Positions 34,277-42,902 of a DNA stretch of 64,000 nt are shown in pieces. Position 1 is the stretch's first letter; each line of letters opens with the position of its first letter. The stretch covers positions 1-64,000 of the forward strand of contig DAIORT010000001.1 of the NCBI GenBank assembly GCA_036752905.1, read 5' to 3'. The translations under genes and the position numbers were made by a program. The stretch is from UBA4877 sp002399345. Lineage in GTDB: Bacteria; Bacillota; Thermoanaerobacteria; Thermoanaerobacterales; UBA4877. Under the pieces are notes generated by a model. The model did no database searches, was not told where the DNA came from, and saw only the letters and a program-made list of their open reading frames with translations.

Positions 34277-34876
34277 ATGAAAAAGAATAAAGCATTATAT
34301 ATTATAGTTCTGGCTCTTATATGCATTTTGGCATTAGCCGGCTGTCAGACTACTGCGAGGAGGCCTGCACCTTCGAAAACATCACCAAATGCAACGCCGA
34401 AGTCGACCAGGTACACAAAGTCGACTCCTCCATCAGCAAAAAATAATAAGGCACGGCCGGCAAGACAGAACACAACAACGCCGGAGCCTACGCCGACTTC
34501 TCCCGGACCATCCGCACCGACAAAGCCTAACGGGCCGGCCACGCCATCGGTTACGAGCACAAGGGCTTCTAATATTGTAAATAACGTAAATAGAGTTGAC
34601 GGCGTAAACAGCTCGACTGTGGTAATAAGCGGGAACAAGGCCTTGGTAGGTATTACCCAGAAGGCGAACTATCCCGAGAAGAATATAAATAAACTTAATG
34701 GTAATATTACAAGAGCTGTAAAGTCTACGGATAAAGGAATAAAAAATGTTTATTTAACTACGGATGCCGGTTTATATAAAAGAATAGATAATATTGCAAG
34801 AGATGTTTCCGGTGGTAAGTCATTGACCTCTTACACAAAGGAAATTGCCGATATAATTAAAAATATAGGAAGGTAA
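34277..34876 (+). CDS. YhcN/YlaJ-like sporulation lipoprotein
   Basis: 199 residues. A lipoprotein signal ends in LALAGC (Cys 23). Next is a low-complexity linker (about 25-95) rich in Thr, Pro, Ser and Lys, whose codons are visibly more GC-rich than the neighbourhood. The C-terminal domain carries NIVNNVNRVDGVNSSTVVIS and ALVGI, the YhcN/YlaJ pattern. Family members are found in the spore inner membrane and affect germination. It starts at ATG after TTGAGGTGA and ends in a strong terminator as a single-gene unit. Confidence 0.82.
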   Translation: MKKNKALYIIVLALICILALAGCQTTARRPAPSKTSPNATPKSTRYTKSTPPSAKNNKARPARQNTTTPEPTPTSPGPSAPTKPNGPATPSVTSTRASNIVNNVNRVDGVNSSTVVISGNKALVGITQKANYPEKNINKLNGNITRAVKSTDKGIKNVYLTTDAGLYKRIDNIARDVSGGKSLTSYTKEIADIIKNIGR

Positions 34877-34879
34877 GTT

Positions 34880-34928
34880 AAGCATTTGAACTGTATGCAC
34901 TAAGATCTACAGTTCAAATGCTTTTTTA
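34880..34928 (+). terminator. Intrinsic terminator after the YhcN-like gene
   Basis: AAGCATTTGAACTGTA pairs perfectly with TACAGTTCAAATGCTT around 12 nt, followed by TTTTTTAAT. Confidence 0.93.
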
Positions 34929-34973
34929 ATAAAATAAATTACCGTAAATATAAATTACAAGGGGGGATATATA

Positions 34974-36092
34974 TTGCTTACTTTAGCATATATAATTGGA
35001 AATTTCGGTATATTTTATATTAATGCTACCATAAATACATTTTTTTTAGTTATGTTTGAAGAGATGGGTGTATATAACCCTGCAGTTTTTATGGGAGTGG
35101 GCTGGATAGTAGGTGCCGCTTTAGAACCGTTCATAGGTATAATAAGTGACCGATATATAAAAATAGGTAGGAAATTGTTTATACTGGTAGGAACGATTCT
35201 ATGTTTAATAGCACTGTCGTTGTTATATCAGGAAAAGGGGCATATCATCCTTAATATTTTAATGTTTTATTATGGTTTTCATATATATCAGATACCCCTA
35301 GGTGCATTAATACCGGACCAGATTAATAAGGGAAGGCTTCAGAAAATATCGGGCCTATGGAATTTGTCGGGAGCATTGGGCTCTATCGCAGCGCCTTTAT
35401 TTGGGGTTTTCCTGCTTAGGTATGGATACAATTATATTTACATAGGTTTATTGATAGTTATTATGTTTACAACTACAATACCTCTTTTGCTTGTTAAAGA
35501 AAGCAAGCATATTGATTACAGATACAGTATACGTAAGGTAATAACGGATTACGTATCCAATAAAGTCATTAGAGATTTCTATACGGCAAAGTTTTTATGG
35601 TGGATGGGATTGGGATGCTATTTGCCTTTTATAGTAAACAACCTAATAGAGAGAGGTCTTACTGAGAGCGTGTCGGGAATAGTTTTTACCTCTTTTATGA
35701 TAGTTAACTGTGTATCCTTAATTTTTTTATCAAGATTTAAAATTAAAGACTTTAATGCTGTGTTATCCTATGCAATCATTTCTTTTGGTCTTTGTACAAT
35801 GATAATGTACTTAAATATAAGTATTAATATTATGATTTTGTTGGTTTTGATTACTGGAATGATGTATGGAATTATAATGCTTTGCTCATATGAAATTATG
35901 GTGGAAATGATACCACAGGGTGAAGGAGGCATGTATCTCGGCATTGATAATGTTTTTCTGAATATTCCACAGGCGCTGTCTGCATTTCTTGTATCGACAA
36001 CATTTGATGTCAACAGCAAATTGTTCTTGGCTTTTACATCGTTTTTTATGTCTCTTTCTTATATTTATATAATGCGCGGCTGGAACAATTAA
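34974..36092 (+). CDS. Major facilitator superfamily transporter
   Basis: 372 residues with about 11-12 hydrophobic segments. EPFIGIISDRYIKIGRKLF is motif A of the superfamily, and SGLWNLSGALGSIAAPLFGVFLL lies at helices 5-6. The general look is of glycoside/pentoside or unknown-function MFS members; substrate unassigned. TTG 34974 lies seven bases after GGGGGGAT. Confidence 0.75.
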   Translation: MLTLAYIIGNFGIFYINATINTFFLVMFEEMGVYNPAVFMGVGWIVGAALEPFIGIISDRYIKIGRKLFILVGTILCLIALSLLYQEKGHIILNILMFYYGFHIYQIPLGALIPDQINKGRLQKISGLWNLSGALGSIAAPLFGVFLLRYGYNYIYIGLLIVIMFTTTIPLLLVKESKHIDYRYSIRKVITDYVSNKVIRDFYTAKFLWWMGLGCYLPFIVNNLIERGLTESVSGIVFTSFMIVNCVSLIFLSRFKIKDFNAVLSYAIISFGLCTMIMYLNISINIMILLVLITGMMYGIIMLCSYEIMVEMIPQGEGGMYLGIDNVFLNIPQALSAFLVSTTFDVNSKLFLAFTSFFMSLSYIYIMRGWNN

Positions 36093-36176
36093 TTATAAAA
36101 AAATATTTGTAAATTATAGTATTTAAGGTAGCAATTATGAGATAATATATATTAGACAAATGAAGGAGGTAAATGT

Positions 36177-37439
36177 ATGTCAGAAAAAGAAATATTAAGA
36201 ATCAATGATAATTTAACAGTTATACTTGACAAAGCACAACATTTTAAAAGCACGACTTTTAATTTATACATAATGGAACAGCTGGGTGCTAATGCGACAA
36301 AATTTGCTCTGCTGCCTCTGGTTTTAAAACATGGATCAAAAAATATGCCTACTTTGAGGGAAATAGAGAGCAGATTGGATAATATGTATGGAGCACAGTT
36401 TAACGTTGATGTATTTAAAAAAGGCAATATACAAATTGCCGATTACAATTTAAGTGTTTTAAATGATAAATATGCCGATGGTTCATCTCTTATTGAAGAT
36501 AGCCTTAAATTTTTAAGTGAAATCTTATTTAATCCGCTGATAGTGGATAATAAATTTAAGCAGAAGTATGTAGAAATAGACAAAGATAATTTAAAAAAAA
36601 TGATAGAAGCAAGGATCAATGACAAAAGAATTTATGCTGTTGAAAGATGTATAGAATTAATGTGCAAGGATGATCCCTATGGTATATACCCGCTGGGTAA
36701 ACTTGAGGATATGGATTCGGTAGATGAGAATAACTTAGCCGAGTACTATAACGATTTAATAGGTAGGACAAAGATGGTTATAGTTGTAACAGGAAATTAT
36801 AATCCTGAAGAGATTGTACGGGAAATAAAAGATATTATAAAAACAAATTCGCAATCGCAAGATAATTATTCTACTGGTGCTCTGATACCAAAAATAGATA
36901 AACCAAAAAAATATCATGAAACCATGGATGTTATGCAAGGTAAATTATCAATCGGTTACACTGATTCTGTAGACCCGTCTTCAGATGAATATTTCAGTTT
37001 ATTATTAATGAACTGCATACTGGGTGGCGGGCCGCAGTCAAAATTGTTTGCAAACGTGAGGGAGAAGGAAAGTCTGGCTTATTATGCATCCTCAAGGTTG
37101 GATAAGTTCAAGGGGATATTGGAGATCTATTGTGGTATAGAAGTGGAAAATTATGAATCCGCACTAAAGATTATAGATAAACAGATTGATGATATAAAAG
37201 AAGGAAAGATCAGTGATCATGAGATTGAGGCTTCGAAGGCGGAGCTTGAATATGCTTATAAGTCAATCAGTGACAGCCCGGACAGGAGAGCAAATTTTTA
37301 TTTGAGCCAATTGTTGACGGGAGACAGCTATGACCCTGAAGATTATATAAACAAGATTTCTGATCTAAATGTCGATGATGTCGTAAATGCAGCGAAAAAA
37401 TTGAGTAAACATACTATATATTTTATGGAAAATAAATAA
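36177..37439 (+). CDS. M16-family peptidase-like protein, inactive partner (YmfF-like)
   Basis: 420 residues of insulinase (M16) fold. The zinc-binding HxxEH motif expected near the N terminus is missing; the corresponding stretch reads ALLPLVLKHGSKNMPTL. The C-terminal half keeps the family's LLLMNCILGGGPQSKLFANVREKESLAYY. This fits Bacillus YmfF, which pairs with an active YmfH-type subunit. It is eight bases from the active partner. Ribosome site AAGGAGG; ATG 36177. Confidence 0.85.
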   Translation: MSEKEILRINDNLTVILDKAQHFKSTTFNLYIMEQLGANATKFALLPLVLKHGSKNMPTLREIESRLDNMYGAQFNVDVFKKGNIQIADYNLSVLNDKYADGSSLIEDSLKFLSEILFNPLIVDNKFKQKYVEIDKDNLKKMIEARINDKRIYAVERCIELMCKDDPYGIYPLGKLEDMDSVDENNLAEYYNDLIGRTKMVIVVTGNYNPEEIVREIKDIIKTNSQSQDNYSTGALIPKIDKPKKYHETMDVMQGKLSIGYTDSVDPSSDEYFSLLLMNCILGGGPQSKLFANVREKESLAYYASSRLDKFKGILEIYCGIEVENYESALKIIDKQIDDIKEGKISDHEIEASKAELEYAYKSISDSPDRRANFYLSQLLTGDSYDPEDYINKISDLNVDDVVNAAKKLSKHTIYFMENK

Positions 37440-37456
37440 TCGGGAGCGTGATATAC

Positions 37457-38749
37457 ATGGAGCTGGATGAAATCATTAAGGATAATACGCTTAATGAGAC
37501 CATATATAGGAAGAAATATGATAACGGGTTGGATGCTTATGTCATTCCAAAAAAGGGTTTCAATAAAAGCTTTGCATCAGTTACGGTAAAGTATGGGTCA
37601 AACGATAGTAACTTTAAGATATCAAGTAAAGAAGAACCCATTAAAGTACCGGACGGAGTGGCTCATTTCCTGGAACATAAGATGTTTGAAAAGGAATATG
37701 GGAGTGTGTTTGATAAATTCGATAAATTGGGTGCGTCCGCTAATGCCTATACTACAAACACACATACAAGCTTTTACTTCGTGAGTACGGAAAATTATTA
37801 TGAATCGTTGGATGTTCTTTTAGATGCTGTGCAGACTCCTTATTTTACCGATGAAACAGTGGAAAAAGAGAAGGGAATTATTATTCAGGAACTAAAAATG
37901 TATGAGGATGATCCGAACAGGGAGATATATAATAATCTATTGAATGCAATGTATATAAATCATCCGGTAAAGATTGATGTGGGAGGCAGTGTAGATAGTG
38001 TAAAGAGTATAGATAAAGATATTTTATACCTGTGTAACGACACATTTTACCGTCCAAGCAATATGATATTTTTATCCGTTGGTGATGTTGACCCACAAGC
38101 TGTATTTGATTATGTAGGCAGCAGGATTAAGCCCAAAACAAATGAGAATATAGAGAGAATATATCCTGATGAACCGGATGGAATTAAAAAAAGTTATGTT
38201 GATAGCAAAATGGACGTATCGGTACCATTAATGGTTTTGGGTTTTAAAGATAATGTTAGAGAAAAGGATCCCCGGTCGCTTTTGAAAAGATATGTAAAGA
38301 TGTCCATTGCTTTAGAAGCATTATTAGGTAGAAGTTCCGAGCTTTATAGTGAGCTGTATGACGAAGGCCTTATTATTTCGAGTTTTGGATATGAATATGA
38401 GATTGAAAAGAGTTATGGGTTTGTGGATATTTCTTGTGCTACTAAATCTCCTCAAGATGTAAATTCATGCATTAAAAATTATATCCTTGACAAGGCTAAA
38501 ACGGGAATTGATGAAAAAGAATTTATAAAAGCAAAGAAAGTAATTAAAGGATCTATTGTCAGGTCATTTGATTCCATCGAAACGCTTGGGTATATATATA
38601 ATTTATTCATGGTAAAGGGTATCAATATACTCGAGTATATTGATACAATTAATATAACCACGATCAGTGAGGTTAATGATACATGGCGGGGTCTGTTAGA
38701 CTTTGATCAAGCGGTCTTATCCAGGGTGGAGCCAAAAGAGAGAAATTAA
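37457..38749 (+). CDS. M16-family zinc peptidase, active partner (YmfH-like)
   Basis: 430 residues. The inverted zinc motif HFLEHKMFE (HxxEH) with a downstream Glu (EKGIIIQELKMYEDDP) shows an active M16 metallopeptidase. ANAYTTNTHTSFYF is typical of the subfamily. Two M16 half-proteins encoded together normally form a heterodimer closing around peptide substrates. GTG 37448 lies against GGGAG; ATG 37457, ten bases away, is preferred. Confidence 0.88.
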   Translation: MELDEIIKDNTLNETIYRKKYDNGLDAYVIPKKGFNKSFASVTVKYGSNDSNFKISSKEEPIKVPDGVAHFLEHKMFEKEYGSVFDKFDKLGASANAYTTNTHTSFYFVSTENYYESLDVLLDAVQTPYFTDETVEKEKGIIIQELKMYEDDPNREIYNNLLNAMYINHPVKIDVGGSVDSVKSIDKDILYLCNDTFYRPSNMIFLSVGDVDPQAVFDYVGSRIKPKTNENIERIYPDEPDGIKKSYVDSKMDVSVPLMVLGFKDNVREKDPRSLLKRYVKMSIALEALLGRSSELYSELYDEGLIISSFGYEYEIEKSYGFVDISCATKSPQDVNSCIKNYILDKAKTGIDEKEFIKAKKVIKGSIVRSFDSIETLGYIYNLFMVKGINILEYIDTINITTISEVNDTWRGLLDFDQAVLSRVEPKERN

Positions 38750-38768
38750 CTTTTTCTCTCTTTTTTTG
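38734..38768 (+). terminator. Terminator between M16 genes and the dcw cluster
   Basis: AAAAGAGAGAAA pairs with TTTTTCTCTCTT around TTAAC, followed by TTTTTTT; the stop codon of the M16 gene lies in the loop. Confidence 0.88.
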
Positions 38769-38811
38769 GTTTTAAAGAAGGATTTTTAAAACTTGTATAG
38801 AATTAAGATAC

Positions 38812-38851
38812 AGTGGAGCAAAGTGGTTTGAAATGGTTTGAAGTGTTGATT
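38812..38851 (+). promoter_or_regulatory. MraZ-binding repeats (dcw cluster operator)
   Basis: Four 10-nt units in register: AGTGGAGCAA, AGTGGTTTGA, AATGGTTTGA, AGTGTTGATT, followed by GGGG. MraZ proteins bind direct GTGG/TGGG-type repeats with 10-nt period upstream of their own gene and control the whole cluster. The array ends 12 nt before the mraZ start. Confidence 0.8.
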
Positions 38852-38863
38852 GGGGATAATGAT

Positions 38864-39295
38864 ATGTTGATTGGAGAGTATAAACATACACTTGATCCAA
38901 AGGGAAGAGTTATTATTCCGGCAAAGTTTCGTCAGGAACTTGGAGAGCATTTTGTTATGACCAAGGGCCTTGATGGATGCTTGTTTGTTTATCCTCTCGA
39001 TGAATGGAAATCAGTAGAAGGAAAATTAAGAAAGCTTCCTATAAATAAAAAGGATGCCAGGACATTTGAAAGGTTTTTCTTTTCAGGTGCGGTGGAATGT
39101 GAAATAGATAGCCAAGGCAGGGTATTGATACCACATAATTTACGTGAATATGCTGGCGCCCGAGAAGAAGTAATGATTATAGGAGTTTCTGCACGACTTG
39201 AAATTTGGAGCCGGGAAAATTGGGAAGACTATAATAATAATAGTAAATTTACATATGAAGATATAGCTGAAAAACTTGAGGATATAGAATTATAA
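38864..39295 (+). CDS. mraZ: Transcriptional regulator MraZ
   Basis: 143 residues, the usual length. Two AbrB-like SpoVT halves are visible: LDPKGRVIIPAKFRQEL and IDSQGRVLIPHNLREYA, each with the DxxGR motif that contacts DNA. It forms ring-shaped oligomers that bind repeated sites upstream of mraZ, here 38812-38851. An upstream in-frame start (38813) would place the N terminus inside the operator, so ATG 38864 (MLIGEYKHTLDPKG) is chosen, as in all homologues I know. It is the first gene of the dcw cluster. Confidence 0.95.
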   Translation: MLIGEYKHTLDPKGRVIIPAKFRQELGEHFVMTKGLDGCLFVYPLDEWKSVEGKLRKLPINKKDARTFERFFFSGAVECEIDSQGRVLIPHNLREYAGAREEVMIIGVSARLEIWSRENWEDYNNNSKFTYEDIAEKLEDIEL

Positions 39296-39307
39296 GGAGT
39301 GTCTTTT

Positions 39308-40243
39308 ATGTATGAACATAAGCCTGTTCTGCTTATAGAAACCACAGAAATGTTAAATATCAAAAGTGACGGTGTTTATGTGGATGGTACTATAGGTTCG
39401 GGAGGACATGCCGGAGAAATATTAAAAAGATTGGACAGTGGTAAGCTAATTGGGATTGACAGGGACAAAAGAGCATTAAAAATTGCGGAAAATAATCTTG
39501 CTGAATACTCAGATAAGGTGACTTTTATAAAGGATAATTTTAAAAATATAAAGGATATCATTAAAAAAACCGATATTGGTTACATCGATGGTGCTGTTTT
39601 GGATCTGGGGTTTTCGTCGATTCAAGTAGACGATCCATCGAGAGGTTTTTCTTATAAGCATGATGGGCCGCTGGATATGCGTATGGATGAGGAAAGTGAA
39701 TTGACTGCTAAAGAAATAGTAAATGAGTGGTCTGAACGAGATATTACAAGAATAATAACTGAATATGGTGAAGAAAGATGGTCTTCAAGGATAGCTAAAT
39801 TTATCGTAGAAGCACGGTCGAAGGAGGAAATATGCACTACTACACAATTGGTTGAAATAATAAAATCTGCAATACCTGCAAGTGCACGTAGGACAGGCCC
39901 ACACCCTGCTAAGAGAACATTTCAGGCTTTACGAATTGCAGTAAATTCAGAGCTGGATATGCTAAGTGATGCTATTACAGATTTTATAGATATAATCAAA
40001 CCCGGTGGCAGGATATGCATAATAAGTTTTCATTCTCTGGAAGACAGAATTGTAAAACGGACATTCAAAAAAATAGAGAATCCGATGAAATATAAAAATA
40101 CTTTATCCGTGTATACTTCCAAGCAGGAACAAAAGCTAAAGATAATAACAAAGAAACCAATAATACCTGATTTGATTGAGATAGATAATAACCCTCGTGC
40201 AAGAAGCGCGAAACTCAGGGTGGGGGAGCGGGCTTTAACTTAG
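39308..40243 (+). CDS. rsmH: 16S rRNA m4C1402 methyltransferase RsmH (MraW)
   Basis: 311 residues: HKPVLLIETTEML, SAM motif VDGTIGSGGHAGEIL, DRDKRAL, LDLGFSSIQVDDPSRGFSY, and FQALRIAVNSEL, all diagnostic. It N4-methylates C1402 of 16S rRNA. ATG 39308 is eight bases after AAGGAG; GTG 39299 overlaps that site. Confidence 0.96.
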   Translation: MYEHKPVLLIETTEMLNIKSDGVYVDGTIGSGGHAGEILKRLDSGKLIGIDRDKRALKIAENNLAEYSDKVTFIKDNFKNIKDIIKKTDIGYIDGAVLDLGFSSIQVDDPSRGFSYKHDGPLDMRMDEESELTAKEIVNEWSERDITRIITEYGEERWSSRIAKFIVEARSKEEICTTTQLVEIIKSAIPASARRTGPHPAKRTFQALRIAVNSELDMLSDAITDFIDIIKPGGRICIISFHSLEDRIVKRTFKKIENPMKYKNTLSVYTSKQEQKLKIITKKPIIPDLIEIDNNPRARSAKLRVGERALT

Positions 40244-40271
40244 TTCTATATGTAAAGGGAGAGGAATAGAA

Positions 40272-40715
40272 TTGATAGAGAACTATGGGGTTGAAAATTA
40301 TAATTATGAGTATGATGAGTATGCTGACAAGGCCCAAAAGAAGAAGCCACGTAAAAACAAATTTAAAAATATTGTTTTAGCTGCTTTGCTTTGTACTGTT
40401 GCTATAACAGTTACATGTGGATATGTGAGGATAACACGCCTTAATTATGAAATAAACAATATTGAAAACGAATTGTCTATGCTCAATGGGAATAATGAAA
40501 ATTTGGAAGTGAAAGTGGCAAAAGCAGGAGACTTAAATGCAGTTGAAAGAACAGCCAAATCAAAGCTGCATATGCATAAACCGACTGAAGAGGATATCGT
40601 ATATGTTAATGTAAATAATTATAATGTTGCAAAGGTGAAACCCTCGCAAAATCAAATTAAAGATACAAAGTTAAGTACTTTTTTTATTAAGGTTTTTGGG
40701 GTAATTAGTAGATAA
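40272..40715 (+). CDS. ftsL: Cell division protein FtsL-like
   Basis: 147 residues in bitopic layout: a basic, charged cytoplasmic head (YNYEYDEYADKAQKKKPRKNK), one membrane helix (about 37-58) and a coiled-coil ectodomain (NYEINNIENELSMLNGNNENLE) with AKSKLHMHKPTEEDIVYV. It scaffolds the septal synthase together with DivIB and DivIC. Called from the position between rsmH and the class B PBP and the topology, as FtsL sequences diverge fast. TTG start after AGGGAGAGG. Confidence 0.85.
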   Translation: MIENYGVENYNYEYDEYADKAQKKKPRKNKFKNIVLAALLCTVAITVTCGYVRITRLNYEINNIENELSMLNGNNENLEVKVAKAGDLNAVERTAKSKLHMHKPTEEDIVYVNVNNYNVAKVKPSQNQIKDTKLSTFFIKVFGVISR

Positions 40716-40731
40716 TCCTGAGGTGATTGTA

Positions 40732-42828
40732 TTGCCATCGTCTCATAATGGCGCTAAAAAAAGGCTATTAATATATTTGATTGTGCTGATGATTTTAGGT
40801 GTTTCTCTGGTTGGCAGATTAGCGTGGATACAACTTGTACAAGGTAATAAATTAAAGAAAATGGCAATGGATCAATCAACGTTGGATATACTAGTGACGC
40901 CGAGCAGAGGAACTATTTATGACAGAAACGGCAAGGAGCTGGCTGTTAGTGCCAGTGCAGGTATGGTTACCGCATTGCCGAAGAGTATTAAAGATACTGA
41001 AAAGACAGCTAAGTTATTGGCACCCTTATTGGATATGGATGAAAAAGATATATTAAAAAAAATAGACAACAAGAATTATCAGGAGGTTGTATTAAAAAGA
41101 AAAGTAGAAAATGATACAATATTAAAGATCAGGGAATTGAATTTAAGAGGAGTCTCGGTTACCGACGACATAAAGAGATATTATCCAAATAATAATTTGG
41201 CTGCACAGGTATTAGGCTTTACTGGTACGGATAATCAAGGCCTGGACGGTTTGGAAGCAATGTACGACAATGTGCTGACGGGTGTGCCTGGAAGGGTATC
41301 TACTCCCAAGGATGCGTCAGGGCGAAAATTGGATGATTCAACCTCCGAGTATTACAAACCAGAAGATGGCTATAACATTGTTACTACTATAGATGAGGTT
41401 ATACAGCATTATGCTGAAAAAGCTGTGGACCAGGCCTATGTTGATGATAAGCCTGCCAAGGGGGTAGGCGTAATAGTCATGGATCCTAAAACAGGAGAAA
41501 TATTGGCAATGGCCAACAGGCCGGATTATAATCCCAATGATCCATTTTTGGGACCCAAGGATCAATGGTACAAATTGTGGAGAAATTATTCTATTTCAAA
41601 TACATATGAACCGGGATCCGTATTTAAAATGGTTACTGCGGCAGCCGCTCTTGAAGATGGTGCGGTTACTCCGGATACCGGGTTTTATGATCCCGGATAT
41701 GTAATGGTTGCAGGCCAAAAAATTAACTGCTGGCGGCATTATAATCCACATGGTCATGAAACATTCAAGGAAGCCGTACAAAATTCATGTAACGTAGTAT
41801 TTGTTAATGTAGCACAGCGTATGGGCAAAGAAAATTTTTATAAATATATCAATGCTTTTGGATTTGGACAAAAGACCGGTATAAAACTGCCGGGAGAAGC
41901 TGCAGGCATAGTAAACCCGATTGAAAAAATCGGTCCGGTTGAGCTGGCAACTATTTCATTTGGCCAGGGCATTTCAGTTACTCCTATACAGATGGCTAAC
42001 GCACTTTGTACCGTGGCAAACGGTGGGAAATTAATGCAGCCAGGAATTGTGAAGGCGGTAACAGATAAAGACGGAAAGATGGTAAAAGAATATAAACCTA
42101 CCATAATTAGGCAGGTAGTATCCGAGGATACCTCAGCCAAGATGAGGGATATTCTCGAAGGCGTTGTTGCTAATGGAACAGGGCACAGTGCTTATATTGA
42201 AGGTTACAGAGTTGCAGGTAAGACAGGCACGTCGGAAAAGTATAAACCGGGCAAATATGTGGCGTCCTTTGCAGCATTTGCACCGGCTGATGATCCGCGC
42301 ATAGCCGTACTTGCTGTTGTGGATGAGCCGACCGGTTCTTCTCATATGGGCGGAGCGGTGGCTTCACCTATTGTGAAAAGTATTCTAACCGATACGCTGC
42401 ATTATTTAAATGTAGAACCTAAATACACAGAGTCAGATTCTGAATATGTGGCTGAGGATGTAACCGTTCCGGATTTGGTTGGTAAGAATATAGGCGATGC
42501 TACCAAATTACTTGACGGTTTAAAATTACAATATAACGTCGAAGGTGTAGGTAATAAAGTCGTTGATCAAATACCTAAACAAGGTGAAAAAATTAAAGAG
42601 GGCTCAATGGCTATACTATATTTAGATGGAAAAAGTACGGGAGATGTTAAAGTTCCTGATTTAAAGGGAATGACTATACGTGAAGCCAGTGATACTTTGT
42701 CATCATACGGACTTAAGGTAAATATTAAGGGCGATGGATTTTGTGTTACTCAAGATCCTCCTGCAGGCTCTAAAGTGAAGCCGGGAAGCATCATTTCCTT
42801 GCGTTTCAAGCCAAATGATGACGAGTAA
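40732..42828 (+). CDS. Class B penicillin-binding protein (FtsI/SpoVD type) with two PASTA domains
   Basis: 698 residues: one N-terminal membrane anchor (LLIYLIVLMILGVSLVGRLAW), a dimerisation domain starting TPSRGTIYDRNGKELA, and a transpeptidase domain with the active serine in EPGSVFKMVTAAA, SCN and KTGTSEKY. Two PASTA repeats close the protein (PDLVGKNIGDATKLLDGL and VPDLKGMTIREASDTLSSYG). It cross-links septal peptidoglycan with the FtsW/SpoVE partner encoded downstream. In spore formers this slot holds either the vegetative septal enzyme or the cortex enzyme SpoVD; only one copy is present here, so either is possible. TTG 40732 is preferred over GTG 40723, which overlaps GAGGTGA. Confidence 0.9.
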   Translation: MPSSHNGAKKRLLIYLIVLMILGVSLVGRLAWIQLVQGNKLKKMAMDQSTLDILVTPSRGTIYDRNGKELAVSASAGMVTALPKSIKDTEKTAKLLAPLLDMDEKDILKKIDNKNYQEVVLKRKVENDTILKIRELNLRGVSVTDDIKRYYPNNNLAAQVLGFTGTDNQGLDGLEAMYDNVLTGVPGRVSTPKDASGRKLDDSTSEYYKPEDGYNIVTTIDEVIQHYAEKAVDQAYVDDKPAKGVGVIVMDPKTGEILAMANRPDYNPNDPFLGPKDQWYKLWRNYSISNTYEPGSVFKMVTAAAALEDGAVTPDTGFYDPGYVMVAGQKINCWRHYNPHGHETFKEAVQNSCNVVFVNVAQRMGKENFYKYINAFGFGQKTGIKLPGEAAGIVNPIEKIGPVELATISFGQGISVTPIQMANALCTVANGGKLMQPGIVKAVTDKDGKMVKEYKPTIIRQVVSEDTSAKMRDILEGVVANGTGHSAYIEGYRVAGKTGTSEKYKPGKYVASFAAFAPADDPRIAVLAVVDEPTGSSHMGGAVASPIVKSILTDTLHYLNVEPKYTESDSEYVAEDVTVPDLVGKNIGDATKLLDGLKLQYNVEGVGNKVVDQIPKQGEKIKEGSMAILYLDGKSTGDVKVPDLKGMTIREASDTLSSYGLKVNIKGDGFCVTQDPPAGSKVKPGSIISLRFKPNDDE

Positions 42829-42838
42829 AAGACATTTG

Positions 42839-42868
42839 TTTACAATTTATTGTAACAGGTGTTATACT
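42839..42868 (+). promoter_or_regulatory. Internal dcw promoter upstream of murE with overlapping palindrome
   Basis: TTTACA (42839-42844), 18 nt, TATACT (42863-42868). The -35 lies inside a near-palindrome TTACAAT-TT-ATTGTAA (42840-42855), a possible operator. The 74-nt gap between the PBP gene and murE is the largest in the first half of the cluster. Confidence 0.5.
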
Positions 42869-42902
42869 ATAAGGGCCTGGACTAAAGAAATGAGGAGGAG
42901 TT

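Noticed and set aside
38813..38863. An extended N terminus for MraZ starting at 38813
   Set aside because: The extension would be encoded by the operator repeats and is absent from the family; the ATG at 38864 gives the standard length.
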